This document shows, one piece after another, positions 1 to 8,854 of a stretch of 64,000 bases of DNA. A program made the translations under genes and the position numbers. The stretch lies in contig NZ_JOJP01000001.1 in assembly GCF_000710775.1 (NCBI RefSeq), positions 4,574,232 to 4,638,231 on the forward strand. The letters run 5' to 3'. Below the pieces are notes generated by a model. It made no database searches, was not told where the DNA came from, and worked only from the letters and a program-made list of their open reading frames with translations. Position 1 is the stretch's first letter. Each line of letters opens with the position of its first letter. This DNA comes from Endozoicomonas elysicola. GTDB lineage: Bacteria; Pseudomonadota; Gammaproteobacteria; Pseudomonadales; Endozoicomonadaceae.

Positions 1-9
1 TATTCCCGC
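1..9 (-). tRNA. tRNA-Gly(GCC), 5' end only, cut by the window edge
   Basis: The first nine bases are the complement of the 5' acceptor end GCGGGAATA of the tRNA-Gly found four times intact near 41-42.5 kb. It lies downstream of the tRNA-Glu at 63-138 with a 53-base spacer that is identical to the Glu-Gly spacer at 41478-41530, so a complete tRNA-Gly is expected beyond the window edge. Confidence 0.65.
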
Positions 10-62
10 AATGAAGATGATTTTAAGGGTTCTTCAAACCCTGCTCTCTATAAAGAGATAAG

Positions 63-138
63 TGGCGTCCCCTAGGGGACTCGAACCCCTGTTACCGCCG
101 TGAAAGGGCGGTGTCCTAGGCCACTAGACGAAGGGGAC
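63..138 (-). tRNA. tRNA-Glu(UUC)
   Basis: This is a 76-base cloverleaf with encoded CCA. The acceptor GTCCCCT pairs with AGGGGAC, the anticodon loop is CTTTCAC (anticodon TTC) and the T-loop is TTCGAGT. It is identical to the five tRNA-Glu copies in the array at 41-42.5 kb. It is the first gene of a second Glu-Gly operon that runs off the left edge of the window. Confidence 0.95.
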
Positions 139-171
139 GCAGACCTTCGTGCATTGCTGCAGCGGATGCGT

Positions 172-200
172 ATACTAATGGCCATTTTTTATAGAGTCAA
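172..200 (-). promoter_or_regulatory. Candidate sigma70 promoter of the left-edge tRNA operon
   Basis: On the minus strand, TTGACT (195-200) and TAGTAT (172-177) are separated by exactly 17 bases and followed by a GC-rich stretch, as is common at stable-RNA promoters. It sits 34 bases upstream of tRNA-Glu. Read from sequence only. Confidence 0.6.
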
Positions 201-290
201 CCTTTCTTTGAGTATGAGCCGTTTCCCTTGAAAAACAGGCTTATTCAAGATTAGATGGGTTACTGATCACCGCCCGGGATAGGCAAAACA

Positions 291-2660
291 ATGAGACTCA
301 GGGACAGGCTCTCGTATAAGCAGGTCAGATACACAGTTAGCGTCGCTTTTATACTGGGACTGGTTTTCAGTGCCTTTCAGGTTACCCACGACTATAAAAC
401 CCAGGATAAAAGTATCGACAATGCTATTGAGGCCTACCTGGATATCAGCAAAGCGCCCGCCTCTCGCATTGCCTATAACCTGGATGAAGAACTGGCTATA
501 GAGCTGGTGAATGGCCTAATAGAATCACCACTGATTCTAAGTGCGATCATCACCGATTCCGACAAACAACTACTGGCCAAAGCAGGCAGCAATGAGCAGC
601 CAGAAAACCAGAGCCAATTTACGGATCTTTTTTTCGGCACCACCCGAACCTACCGTCAACCACTATCAGTTCCTTATGATCTTGAAGAAGATCTTGGCAC
701 ACTATCCATTATTGCAGACACACGCCCTTCCGGTCAGGAGTTTCTGGACCGATCCATCTTAACCCTTGTATTTGGAGTCATACGAACCCTGCTGCTCGCA
801 CTGGCCCTCCAAAGCATGTTTTATTTGATGCTTACCAAACCGTTGTTAAAACTGACGCGTCATGTCAAACAAGTTCGAAAGGGGATAACACACCATTCGT
901 TATCGGTCTCTAAAAGACATCAACAGGATGAAATCGGGTTACTTACCACGGCGTTCAATGAGTTTCAGGATGATATTGAAAAGCAGCTCTACCATAGAAG
1001 CCTTGCTGAAAATGAACTGAGAAAGCATACCCAGGATCTTGAAAACCGTATCGCCGAGAGGACTCAAGAGCTACAGGAAAATAATAACGCCCTGTTCAAA
1101 GCCAACGAAGAGCTTGAGATAGCGCGACAGAAAGCACTTCACTCTGCCCAGCTGCGAGGGGATCAGCTTTCAAGCCTTAGCCATGAAATCAGAACACCAC
1201 TCAATGGCATTCTGGGGATGCTGGAGCTAACCATTAATGAAGAGCTGTCCGAAAAACAATACGCCCGGCTCGACCTTGCCCATCAATCAGGCGTTCGACT
1301 GGTCAAACTGCTGAATAACATGTTGGATCTGGCCAGACTCGAATCAGGCAAAGCGGCCATAGAACAGTCGCCTTTTGATCTACGCGAGATCATCGAAGAG
1401 TCTGTGGTGATGATGAGCCAGAAGACCTATGGCAAAGATATCCCGCTAACCTGCGACATTGACCCCACAATGCCAGCAAAACTCCTTGGCGACCCTACCC
1501 GCATCAGCCAAGTCATCAATAACCTTCTTGGTAACGCCATCAAGTTTACCCACAAAGGCGAAATCAGCCTTTCACTGGAATCAAAATCCCTGGATGAAGA
1601 CAATCTTGAAGTCATCATTAACATTACCGACACTGGGATCGGCATTCCCCAGGAAGCACTTGACGCAATCTTCACGCCTTTCACACAAGCCAATAATGAA
1701 ATTTATCAGAGCTATGGTGGTTCAGGCATGGGACTGGCACTGACTAAAGAGCTGATCACAGCAATGAATGGTTCAATTCAGGTTATTTCCCGTGAAGGGC
1801 ATGGCAGCACATTTTCAATAAGGCTTCCCCTGATTAAGCCTGAAAACGCGAATACCGAAACCATCAGGCCACTAATGAGTCACCCGATCATACTGGCCTG
1901 CAAAGAGTCAACACAGCAAATATGTTACAGAATGCTCAGCCACTGGAATATACCCTGCCGTATCATTGACCAGTATACCCCTGATCTGGACTTTAACTAC
2001 CATTCAGGTACACACAAGACAGCCTCATTGGTTATTACCGATCAAAAAGCGCTGGCGCTTAACATGGCCAGACATCACCCAGACCGTAAAACCATTTTTA
2101 TCAGCTTTGAACAACCACAGGGAATGCCGGACAATCTCGTCTGGCTCGCCCTCCCTGTCACACAACAAAAGTTATACCAAAAGTGCGCTGCCGTTGTTGG
2201 CATCAAAGATCCCGGCAAACTATCTGCCACAAAAATGCGTCACAAGCCTCATTGGGAAAAAAGTCCGCACACCCAGCCAGGTGAACGCAGGAAAAAAAGA
2301 ATTCTGGTGGTTGAAGATAATGCCATCAACCGGCTGGTTACAGAGGGCATGCTTGAACAACTGGGACACGACGTAGAGCTTGCCCACAACGGTCAGGAAT
2401 GCCTGACACTCTGCACTGATGAGAAATTTGACCTGATCCTGATGGACTGCAACATGCCATTAATGGATGGCTACACTGCAACAAAAAAGCTTAGAGCAAT
2501 ACCGGCTACTAAAAAAACACCGATCATTGCCCTCACCGCCAATACGCTGGAAGAACATAAGGAGCGTTGCAGGCAAGCAGGAATGAATGATCATATCGCC
2601 AAGCCCTTTAACAAAAAGGGACTCGGCAGCGTCATTAAAGAGTGGCTGACTCCTGAATAA
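291..2660 (+). CDS. Hybrid sensor histidine kinase (HAMP-HisKA-HATPase-receiver)
   Basis: The 789-residue protein is an inner-membrane two-component sensor. A transmembrane helix lies near residues 13-31, a periplasmic sensor segment covers about 32-155, and a second helix (about 156-183) leads into a HAMP-like linker and coiled coil. The HisKA H-box SHEIRTPLNG has its phospho-histidine at His298. An HATPase domain follows with N-, G1- (DTGIGIP) and G2-box (GGSGMGLAL) motifs. A C-terminal receiver (about 668-785) has phospho-acceptor Asp719 in LMDCNMPLMDG. The layout resembles BarA, but there is no Hpt domain, so phosphate probably passes to a separate Hpt protein. The signal is unknown. The start has a GGGATAGG ribosome site upstream. 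No response regulator gene is adjacent. Confidence 0.9.
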   Translation: MRLRDRLSYKQVRYTVSVAFILGLVFSAFQVTHDYKTQDKSIDNAIEAYLDISKAPASRIAYNLDEELAIELVNGLIESPLILSAIITDSDKQLLAKAGSNEQPENQSQFTDLFFGTTRTYRQPLSVPYDLEEDLGTLSIIADTRPSGQEFLDRSILTLVFGVIRTLLLALALQSMFYLMLTKPLLKLTRHVKQVRKGITHHSLSVSKRHQQDEIGLLTTAFNEFQDDIEKQLYHRSLAENELRKHTQDLENRIAERTQELQENNNALFKANEELEIARQKALHSAQLRGDQLSSLSHEIRTPLNGILGMLELTINEELSEKQYARLDLAHQSGVRLVKLLNNMLDLARLESGKAAIEQSPFDLREIIEESVVMMSQKTYGKDIPLTCDIDPTMPAKLLGDPTRISQVINNLLGNAIKFTHKGEISLSLESKSLDEDNLEVIINITDTGIGIPQEALDAIFTPFTQANNEIYQSYGGSGMGLALTKELITAMNGSIQVISREGHGSTFSIRLPLIKPENANTETIRPLMSHPIILACKESTQQICYRMLSHWNIPCRIIDQYTPDLDFNYHSGTHKTASLVITDQKALALNMARHHPDRKTIFISFEQPQGMPDNLVWLALPVTQQKLYQKCAAVVGIKDPGKLSATKMRHKPHWEKSPHTQPGERRKKRILVVEDNAINRLVTEGMLEQLGHDVELAHNGQECLTLCTDEKFDLILMDCNMPLMDGYTATKKLRAIPATKKTPIIALTANTLEEHKERCRQAGMNDHIAKPFNKKGLGSVIKEWLTPE

Positions 2661-2666
2661 TCCGGG

Positions 2667-3056
2667 TTAGCGATCTTTAAATTTCATCGCAACCGAGTTA
2701 ATGCAATAACGCAACCCGGTAGGCTCCGGTCCATCTGGAAATACATGCCCAAGATGGGCCCCACAATTGGAGCAGAGAACTTCCGTACGCTCCATACCGA
2801 GACTTTTATCTTCCTGCAGGGTTATCGCATCGCTATCGATGGTCTGGTAGAAACTGGGCCAGCCACACCCTGCATCAAACTTTACGGTTGAATCAAAGAG
2901 CGGCTCCCCGCAGCAGACACAGTGAAAAATGCCTTCTTTTTCAAAGAAGTTATACTCCCCGGTAAAAGGACGCTCTGTCCCTTTTTCACGGCAAACATGA
3001 TACTGCTCGTCGGTAAGCTCTTCCCGCCACTGTTCATCTGACTTTTTCTCTTTCAT
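2667..3056 (-). CDS. msrB: Peptide-methionine (R)-S-oxide reductase MsrB
   Basis: The protein reduces the R epimer of methionine sulfoxide in oxidised proteins. The fold signature is present: zinc-binding CVCC and CSNC pairs, GCGWPSF, and the catalytic cysteine in RYCINS near the C-terminus. The chosen ATG gives 129 residues, normal for the family, and has AGAGGG upstream. An in-frame ATG at 3104 would add 16 residues with no family counterpart. The gene converges on the sensor kinase with only a 6-base gap and appears monocistronic. Confidence 0.93.
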   Translation of the reverse strand: MKEKKSDEQWREELTDEQYHVCREKGTERPFTGEYNFFEKEGIFHCVCCGEPLFDSTVKFDAGCGWPSFYQTIDSDAITLQEDKSLGMERTEVLCSNCGAHLGHVFPDGPEPTGLRYCINSVAMKFKDR

Positions 3057-3237
3057 CACACACAGCCCTCTTATTCCACCTTTAATCAGCAAACAGGTAC
3101 TCACTGGAATACGCTCGCACCACTCAGAATAACCGCCCGAATAAAAACTATCTACCTAGTGCAACTCTTGACAGATCGCTTCATAATGCCATGCTGCGGA
3201 ATGCATTGAAGCTAAATTAACCATCGGTACGACATCC

Positions 3238-4452
3238 ATGAAGGATATTGAAAAATCCACCAAACTCGACAATGTCTGTTACGACATTCGCGGCCCCGTT
3301 CTTCGGGAAGCCAAGCGGCTGGAAGAAGAAGGGCATCGTGTCATTAAATTGAACACGGGAAATCCTGCGGCGTTTGGCTTTGATGCACCCGATGAAATCA
3401 CCCAGGATGTTATTCGCAACCTGCCTCTGTCTCAGGGTTACTGTGACTCTAAAGGCCTGTTCTCTGCGCGCAAGGCCATTATGCAGTACTGCCAGCAGAA
3501 GAACTTCCCCCCCATTACCGTTGAAGACATCATCATTGGTAACGGTGTCAGTGAACTGGTCGTCATGACCATGCAGGCACTGCTCAATAATGGTGATGAG
3601 ATGCTAATCCCGGCGCCAGACTATCCTTTGTGGACTGCTGCAGTGCATCTGTCGGGTGGCCGGGCTGTTCACTACCGCAAAGATGAACAGTCTGACTGGT
3701 ATCCTGATATCGAAGATATGCGCAGCAAAATTACCGCCAAAACCCGCGGTATCGTCATTATCAACCCCAACAACCCCACCGGAGCTGTGTATCCGGACGA
3801 GATACTGAAAGAGATTGTCCAGCTGGCCAGAGAACATGACCTGATCATCTTCGCTGACGAAATTTACGACAAAATTCTCTATGATGATGCTGAACACACC
3901 GCACTTGCCTCCTTAGCAGACGATGTGCTCTGTATCAGCTTTAACGGCCTATCCAAATCTTACCGGGTTGCCGGTTTCCGGGCTGGCTGGCTGGTAGTTT
4001 CAGGACCAAAGCACAATGCCAGAAGCTACCTTGAAGGCTTGGAAATGCTTGCCTCCATGCGGCTTTGTGCCAACGTACCCTCACAACACGCTATCCAGAC
4101 AGCGTTAGGCGGCTATCAGAGCATCAATGATCTGATATTACCGGGCGGCAGACTGCTCGAGCAGAGAAACCGTGCCTGGGAAATGCTGGATCAAATCCCG
4201 GGAGTCAGCTGCGTTAAACCAAAAGGTGCGCTCTACCTGTTCCCACGACTTGATACAAAACATTACTCAATTCACGATGATGAGAAGTTGGTTCTGGACT
4301 TTCTGCTTCAGGAAAAAGTGCTTCTAGTTCAGGGAACAGCCTTTAACTGGCCAGACCCCGACCACCTGAGGATCATCTCCCTCCCCTGGGTTGAAGATCT
4401 GGAAACGGTAATGACCAAACTTGAACGATTCCTTAGCCGATACAAACAGTAA
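3238..4452 (+). CDS. alaA: Alanine/glutamate-pyruvate aminotransferase (AlaA type)
   Basis: The 404-residue PLP aminotransferase matches E. coli AlaA almost end to end, including length. It begins EKSTKLDNVCYDIRGPVL, carries the NPNNPTGAVY segment and DEIYDKILYDD, and its PLP-binding lysine is Lys240 in GLSKSYRVAGFR. The expected reaction is glutamate plus pyruvate giving alanine and 2-oxoglutarate, in the cytoplasm. The gene stands alone, divergent from msrB across about 180 bases. Confidence 0.92.
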   Translation: MKDIEKSTKLDNVCYDIRGPVLREAKRLEEEGHRVIKLNTGNPAAFGFDAPDEITQDVIRNLPLSQGYCDSKGLFSARKAIMQYCQQKNFPPITVEDIIIGNGVSELVVMTMQALLNNGDEMLIPAPDYPLWTAAVHLSGGRAVHYRKDEQSDWYPDIEDMRSKITAKTRGIVIINPNNPTGAVYPDEILKEIVQLAREHDLIIFADEIYDKILYDDAEHTALASLADDVLCISFNGLSKSYRVAGFRAGWLVVSGPKHNARSYLEGLEMLASMRLCANVPSQHAIQTALGGYQSINDLILPGGRLLEQRNRAWEMLDQIPGVSCVKPKGALYLFPRLDTKHYSIHDDEKLVLDFLLQEKVLLVQGTAFNWPDPDHLRIISLPWVEDLETVMTKLERFLSRYKQ

Positions 4453-4462
4453 ACGAGCTAAT

Positions 4463-4483
4463 AGGGGGTAAGCTTGCCCCCCT
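4463..4483 (+). terminator. Hairpin after alaA
   Basis: A near-palindrome, AGGGGG and CCCCCT flanking a central AAGCTT, follows the alaA stop by about 10 bases. There is no long T tract, so this is a weak terminator or a pause hairpin. Confidence 0.4.
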
Positions 4484-4502
4484 CTGTTCTTATGGATGGA
4501 CT

Positions 4503-4931
4503 ATGGCCGACATACACATTGACGAGTTTTACCAGGACTGCCTGAAAATTCTGGTTCAGCTCTATAATACTTTTCCTCGCCTGACGACACTCTACGTTGA
4601 CGACCTGATCTCCAACGCTGGAACCGATGAATTCGGCATTCCTAACAGGCGTCACAAAGCCTGTTTTGATGCCATGCTCTGGCTGGCCTCAGAGGGCTAT
4701 ATCCGCTATCAGGACAACATTCGACATGATGCACTGGATCAGGTTGTACTCACTGAAAAAAGTTTTCTACGCTTAAGTCTGCCTGTCGTCATTATTAATG
4801 ACTCACAGGATCTCCCGCCATCCGTTGCCCGTAAACAAGCGACAATAGCCTGGCACTGCCGACAGGCACTCAAGGACAAAGGCAGTGAAGCGATAGTGCA
4901 AGCGGCACTGCAATTTTTCTCTCAAAGCTGA
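4503..4931 (+). CDS. Conserved hypothetical protein, 142 aa
   Basis: I do not recognise a named family. The product is a soluble protein of 142 residues without signal peptide or membrane helix. It has a helical N-terminal half (residues 8-75), a central LWLASEGYIRYQD segment reminiscent of a winged-helix, and an alpha-helical C-terminus. Codon use looks like its neighbours, and the reading frame is closed by a hairpin, which supports a real gene. It lies 50 bases after alaA and may be co-transcribed if the intervening hairpin leaks. Confidence 0.7.
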   Translation: MADIHIDEFYQDCLKILVQLYNTFPRLTTLYVDDLISNAGTDEFGIPNRRHKACFDAMLWLASEGYIRYQDNIRHDALDQVVLTEKSFLRLSLPVVIINDSQDLPPSVARKQATIAWHCRQALKDKGSEAIVQAALQFFSQS

Positions 4932-4948
4932 CCTTTAACAGGTCAGCT
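4926..4948 (+). terminator. Hairpin at the end of the 142-aa gene
   Basis: AGCTGACC and GGTCAGCT form a perfect 8-bp stem around a 7-base loop and overlap the stop codon. No T tract follows, so it may stabilise the 3' end rather than terminate. Confidence 0.4.
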
Positions 4949-5034
4949 CAACACTTGACTCTCCCTTTTAAAACAACCTTTCTGTCAGCTCCGTGTAAAA
5001 AATGAACACATTTTTTAGGCTGCCTTACGACTCG

Positions 5035-5062
5035 CTTGAAAATATAAGGGTCTGCCTTTATA
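5035..5062 (+). promoter_or_regulatory. Possible heat-shock-type promoter of htpX
   Basis: CTTGAAA at 5035-5041 matches the sigma32 -35 consensus. About 13 bases later, CCTTTATA only loosely resembles the CCCCATNT -10. htpX is a heat-shock gene in E. coli, which makes the position suggestive, but the match is weak. Confidence 0.3.
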
Positions 5063-5105
5063 TAGCTCTTTCTTGAAAATGATGACGATGAGGTCACCTT
5101 AACTA

Positions 5106-5996
5106 ATGAAGAGAATCCTGTTGTTTCTGGCCACAAACATGGCAGTCCTTTTGCTGGCCAGTATCACACTGAATATTCTCGGCGTCGGCAGTTACCTGAG
5201 CCATCAGGGGCTGAACATGGGTTCCCTGCTGGTATTCTGTGCCGTATTCGGTTTTGCCGGCTCTTTTGTATCCCTGCTGCTCTCCAAAACCATGGCCAAG
5301 ATGAGCACAGGAACGCAGATTATTGAACAGCCTCAAACAACCCAGGAACAATGGCTGGTCGATACCGTTAGAGAACTCTCTGAAAAAGCAGGCATAGGAA
5401 TGCCGGAAGTGGGTATTTTCCACTCGCCAGAAGCCAATGCCTTTGCGACTGGGTGGAACAAAAATGCGGCACTGGTTGCTGTTAGTCAGGGGCTTCTGGA
5501 CCGCTTCAACCCTAACGAAGCCCGTGCAGTTATTGGGCATGAAATTGGTCACGTAGCCAATGGTGACATGGTTACTCTGAGTTTGATCCAGGGTGTTGTG
5601 AATACCTTTGTGATGTTCTTCGCCCGGATTATTGGCTATGCCGTTGATTCCTTCCTGCGTCGTGATGATGAAGGAGAAGGTGGTGTAGGTATTGGGTTTT
5701 ACGTAACCAGCTTTATTGCCGAGATTATTCTTGGCTTCCTGGCCAGTGCCATCGTTATGTGGTTCTCCCGCCAACGTGAGTTCAGAGCGGATGAAGCCGG
5801 TGCCGAACTGGTAAGCCGCAGGGACATGATTGCAGCGCTGGAACGCCTTCGCTCTGAATACGAAGCGCCCAGTGCCATGCCGGCAACCATGACTGCCTTC
5901 GGTATCCGAAGTGGTGTTCGCAGCGGACTGGCCGCCCTGTTTACCAGCCATCCGCCACTGGATCAGCGAATCGAAGCACTACGTGCGCACAGTTAA
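5106..5996 (+). CDS. htpX: Membrane zinc metalloprotease HtpX
   Basis: HtpX is an M48-family inner-membrane protease that degrades misfolded membrane proteins together with FtsH. Two N-terminal membrane helices (about 4-26 and 35-55) precede the catalytic domain. The HEIGH motif supplies His145, Glu146 and His149, and the third zinc ligand is Glu225 in REFRADE. Two more helices lie at about 157-178 and 198-218. The length of 296 residues is normal (E. coli 293). The gene is monocistronic with a strong terminator. Confidence 0.95.
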   Translation: MKRILLFLATNMAVLLLASITLNILGVGSYLSHQGLNMGSLLVFCAVFGFAGSFVSLLLSKTMAKMSTGTQIIEQPQTTQEQWLVDTVRELSEKAGIGMPEVGIFHSPEANAFATGWNKNAALVAVSQGLLDRFNPNEARAVIGHEIGHVANGDMVTLSLIQGVVNTFVMFFARIIGYAVDSFLRRDDEGEGGVGIGFYVTSFIAEIILGFLASAIVMWFSRQREFRADEAGAELVSRRDMIAALERLRSEYEAPSAMPATMTAFGIRSGVRSGLAALFTSHPPLDQRIEALRAHS

Positions 5997-6008
5997 GCTA
6001 CCCCCTTC

Positions 6009-6033
6009 AGGCCGGTGTTATCCGGCCTTTTTT
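6009..6033 (+). terminator. Rho-independent terminator of htpX
   Basis: A 7-bp GC-rich stem (AGGCCGG / CCGGCCT) with a 6-base loop is followed by a run of T, 12 bases after the htpX stop. Confidence 0.85.
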
Positions 6034-6040
6034 ATTGAAA

Positions 6041-6108
6041 CCTCAGAGATCACAAAGAACACAAAGGAAAATAAAAGCATTTCTCCGTGAGCTTTGTGAT
6101 CTCTGTGG
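6041..6108. repeat. Imperfect inverted repeat, copy 1 of a dispersed element
   Basis: The arms at 6041-6057 and 6092-6108 match at 16 of 17 positions and frame a short A-rich centre. The inner CTCCGTGA and outer CTCTGTGG words recur in the element at 8183-8228, so this looks like a short dispersed palindromic repeat between genes. Confidence 0.6.
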
Positions 6109-6219
6109 TTGTACCAGCCCCCATCAAGATTAAAAGACAGAACCGATAAAAACTGTAATGTCCTATCAACAGTAGCTCATGACTGTTTATAATGGAGTTT
6201 TCCATTAGAACCATTAGCT

Positions 6220-7365
6220 ATGCCACTTTTGCCTCCAGAGCCCGTCTGGATAATCAACAATCAGACACTGGAAGACTACTGCCAACAGTGGTCTGCTCTT
6301 GATGCGATTGCCCTTGACACGGAGTTCATTCGTACCGATACATTCTACCCACTGCCAGGCCTTATTCAGGTTGGGGCCGGGGCTGATGTTTTTTTGATTG
6401 ACCCTCTGGAGATTAGCCAGTGGTCTCCTCTCGCTAAACTGTTTGAAAATCCAAATGTGATCAAGGTGCTTCACGCATGCAGTGAAGACTTGGAGGTTTT
6501 CAAGTTATTAACCGGTACCGTCCCACGACCACTGTTTGATACCCAGCTTGCAGCAGCATTTGCTAACCTTGGTTTTTCCATGGGCTACCAGGCATTATTA
6601 AAACATATATTGAATATTGATCTGCCCAAGGATGAAACCCGTTCGAACTGGCGGCAAAGACCATTAACAGAAGCTCAGATTCGTTATGCTAGCCTGGATG
6701 TCACTCACTTGCTTGAGGTTTATCAGCACCTTAATCAATTACTGGTACAGACGCCTAAAAAAGCGTGGCTGGATGACGAGTGCCTATCATTAACACTCAA
6801 TGTGCTTCCTTATGATCCAGATAATGCCTGGCAAGATGTAAAACGGGCATGGCAGCTACGCCCTCAACAGCTGGCTGTATTAAAAGCCCTTTGTTATTTC
6901 CGTGAGACTGCAGCCCGCGAGGAAGATGTTCCCAGAAACCGGATTATCCCGAAAGGCAGTCTCTGGCCCCTGGCAAGATTTCAACCCAAGGCCATCAATG
7001 CACTCCGGGAAATACCGGACATGCGCTCCAGCATTATTCGTCATCATGGCGAACAAATACTGGATATCATCAATGCAGCCAGCCAAATCCCGGCGGAGCA
7101 GAGGCCCGGCTCCCTCCCCCCCCCTTTACCCAAAAACGCAAAGGACTGGGGAAAGCAAATCAAAGCCCTGATATCTCAACAGGCTGTTGAGTTGGAAATC
7201 CCTCTTGAGCTGCTGACGCCCAACAAGCTGACATCGCCACTGCTGCGCAGCTGGCTGGATAATGGCCATTTTTCCCTGCCTGATACACTCACGGGCTGGC
7301 GTCGTGATATCATCGGCCCCCCTCTGATCAATCAGCTCAATGCAATGGAAGAAAAAGGCCACTGA
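6220..7365 (+). CDS. rnd: Ribonuclease D
   Basis: The 381-residue enzyme is a 3'-5' exoribonuclease acting in tRNA 3' maturation. The DEDDy exonuclease domain (about 1-190) shows motif I LDTEF (Asp33, Glu35), motif II SEDLEVF (Asp90) and motif III YASLDVTHLLEVY (Asp160). HRDC helical domains follow (about 210-375). It is the first gene of a tight rnd-ycgL-ycgN cluster: its stop directly abuts the ycgL ATG. This order is also found in pseudomonads. Confidence 0.93.
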   Translation: MPLLPPEPVWIINNQTLEDYCQQWSALDAIALDTEFIRTDTFYPLPGLIQVGAGADVFLIDPLEISQWSPLAKLFENPNVIKVLHACSEDLEVFKLLTGTVPRPLFDTQLAAAFANLGFSMGYQALLKHILNIDLPKDETRSNWRQRPLTEAQIRYASLDVTHLLEVYQHLNQLLVQTPKKAWLDDECLSLTLNVLPYDPDNAWQDVKRAWQLRPQQLAVLKALCYFRETAAREEDVPRNRIIPKGSLWPLARFQPKAINALREIPDMRSSIIRHHGEQILDIINAASQIPAEQRPGSLPPPLPKNAKDWGKQIKALISQQAVELEIPLELLTPNKLTSPLLRSWLDNGHFSLPDTLTGWRRDIIGPPLINQLNAMEEKGH

Positions 7366-7677
7366 ATGAAGTCGCTGGTATCGATTTACAAAAGCCCCAA
7401 GCGGAACGAGATGTACCTTTATGTCACCAAAGGTGCCTCTCTGGAGCAGATAATCCCTGAGCCGCTACTGAAGGCATTCGGCAAGCCTGCCCATGTTTTT
7501 GATTTACTGCTGACCCCGACCAAAAAGCTGGCCAGAGTTGAAACCGCCAGTGTACTTGAGGGGCTGACCAGTAACGGGTACTACCTGCAAATGCCACCGT
7601 CTGATTCTCAGGGACAAGAAGATGACTACACAATCCGTCTGCCGGATGAGTTTCTTTCGTTTAACGACCCAATATGA
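7366..7677 (+). CDS. ycgL: YcgL-domain protein
   Basis: The 103-residue product belongs to the small YcgL family: it opens with SIYKSPKRNEMYLYV and contains the conserved LARVETASVLEGL and GYYLQMPP segments. The molecular function is not established. It is translationally linked to rnd (zero-base gap) and to ycgN (ATGA overlap), suggesting a shared role with RNase D or simply a shared transcript. Confidence 0.88.
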   Translation: MKSLVSIYKSPKRNEMYLYVTKGASLEQIIPEPLLKAFGKPAHVFDLLLTPTKKLARVETASVLEGLTSNGYYLQMPPSDSQGQEDDYTIRLPDEFLSFNDPI

Positions 7678-8123
7678 CTTTACAACCTTTCTGGGAAACC
7701 AAAACCCTGTCAGAAATGACATCCGATGAATGGGAAAGCCTTTGCGACCGTTGCGGCCGATGCTGCCTACACAAGCTGGAAGATGAAGACACGGATGAAG
7801 TCTACTATACGTCAGTCGCTTGCCGGTTACTGGATACTGACAGTTGTCAGTGTCGGGACTACCCAAACCGAAAACAGATAGTGTCTGACTGCACTGTATT
7901 AACACTAAAGGATGTTAAGAACTTCCATTGGCTACCCGAAACCTGTGCCTACCGTCTGATCAGTGAAGAAAAGCCACTGTCCAGCTGGCACCCATTGGTC
8001 TCCGGCTCCAATACATCTGTTCACACAGCAGGAATCTCGGTCAAAGGCTGGGTGCATTCAGAAGTTGACGTAAACGAAGAGGACCTGGAAGACTTTATTA
8101 TCCCCCACATCATGGTTCGCTGA
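7674..8123 (+). CDS. ycgN: YcgN family cysteine-cluster protein (UPF0260)
   Basis: The 149-residue product is a soluble cysteine-cluster protein of unknown biochemical role. Its first half carries CDRCGRCC, a single Cys in VACRLL, then CQCRDYP and SDC, a YkgJ-like arrangement that could bind metal or an Fe-S cluster. It overlaps ycgL by four bases and ends the rnd operon. No terminator hairpin is evident after it. Confidence 0.88.
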   Translation: MTLQPFWETKTLSEMTSDEWESLCDRCGRCCLHKLEDEDTDEVYYTSVACRLLDTDSCQCRDYPNRKQIVSDCTVLTLKDVKNFHWLPETCAYRLISEEKPLSSWHPLVSGSNTSVHTAGISVKGWVHSEVDVNEEDLEDFIIPHIMVR

Positions 8124-8182
8124 ACCTGTTTCTAATTTGAGCCTATTGATGTTTCTCTACCTGCTCAACAAAGAATAAGCTG

Positions 8183-8228
8183 ACCACAGAGGCCCAGAGA
8201 AAAAGCTTTTCCTCCGTGACTCTGTGGT
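8183..8228. repeat. Imperfect inverted repeat, copy 2 of a dispersed element
   Basis: ACCACAGAG (8183-8191) and CTCTGTGGT (8220-8228) are perfect inverted arms. The right half, CTCCGTGA then CTCTGTGG, parallels the element at 6041-6108. It lies in the convergent gap between ycgN and the nitroreductase gene. Confidence 0.6.
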
Positions 8229-8256
8229 AAAGATGAAAATATACTAATTCCACCTT

Positions 8257-8835
8257 CTAAGAAACCTGAAGCCCTCCTGTCCAGACAGAAACAAATTGGC
8301 CTACATCCAGCACAGGCACTTTCTTTTTAACGCCCACAGGCTTACCCAGATAGATAAACCCCATTAACTGCTCATTGTCAGCAAGACCAAGCCCTTTGGC
8401 CAAGGACGGCTTGTAACACAGATCTCCAGTTCTCCAGATCGCCCCAACGCCTTGGGCATGGGCAGCCAGCAGCAGAGATTGAACTGCAGCCGCTAGAGAC
8501 ATCTTCTGCTCAACCTCCGGAACCTTTGGATGCTTCTTAACCGGACAGATGGCCAGTACCAGCATAGGTGCCCGGAGCGGCATCCCTCTGAAACGAGCCA
8601 GTGCATCTTCTGAAAGGTCCGGCTGATCTTCCAGGGCCGCTTGTGCCATCAACTCCCCCAGAGCCTCCCGCGCTTCTCCACTGACTTTCAAAAATCGCCA
8701 GGGGCGAATACGACCATGATCAGGGGCTCTCAGGGCAGCCCGAAACATGACATCCAGTTGCTGATCGCTGGGTGCCGGTTCATCCAGCATCGGTGTGGAC
8801 ACCTTTTCCAACAAAAGCTCTATAGCATTCATCAA
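8257..8835 (-). CDS. Nitroreductase family protein (YdjA type)
   Basis: The 192-residue flavoprotein resembles E. coli YdjA along its length: RAPDHGRIRPWRF near residue 36, a VPEVEQKMS segment and GVGAIWRTG near 130. The family binds FMN and reduces nitro or related compounds with NAD(P)H; the physiological substrate is unknown. It starts 20 bases after the TetR gene on the same strand, so the two are probably co-transcribed and autoregulated. Confidence 0.85.
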   Translation of the reverse strand: MMNAIELLLEKVSTPMLDEPAPSDQQLDVMFRAALRAPDHGRIRPWRFLKVSGEAREALGELMAQAALEDQPDLSEDALARFRGMPLRAPMLVLAICPVKKHPKVPEVEQKMSLAAAVQSLLLAAHAQGVGAIWRTGDLCYKPSLAKGLGLADNEQLMGFIYLGKPVGVKKKVPVLDVGQFVSVWTGGLQVS

Positions 8836-8854
8836 TCACTCCCACCAAAATTAC

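Noticed and set aside
5103-5951. 282-codon minus-strand open frame
   Set aside because: It is the shadow of htpX, whose HEIGH protease motif and terminator are on the plus strand.
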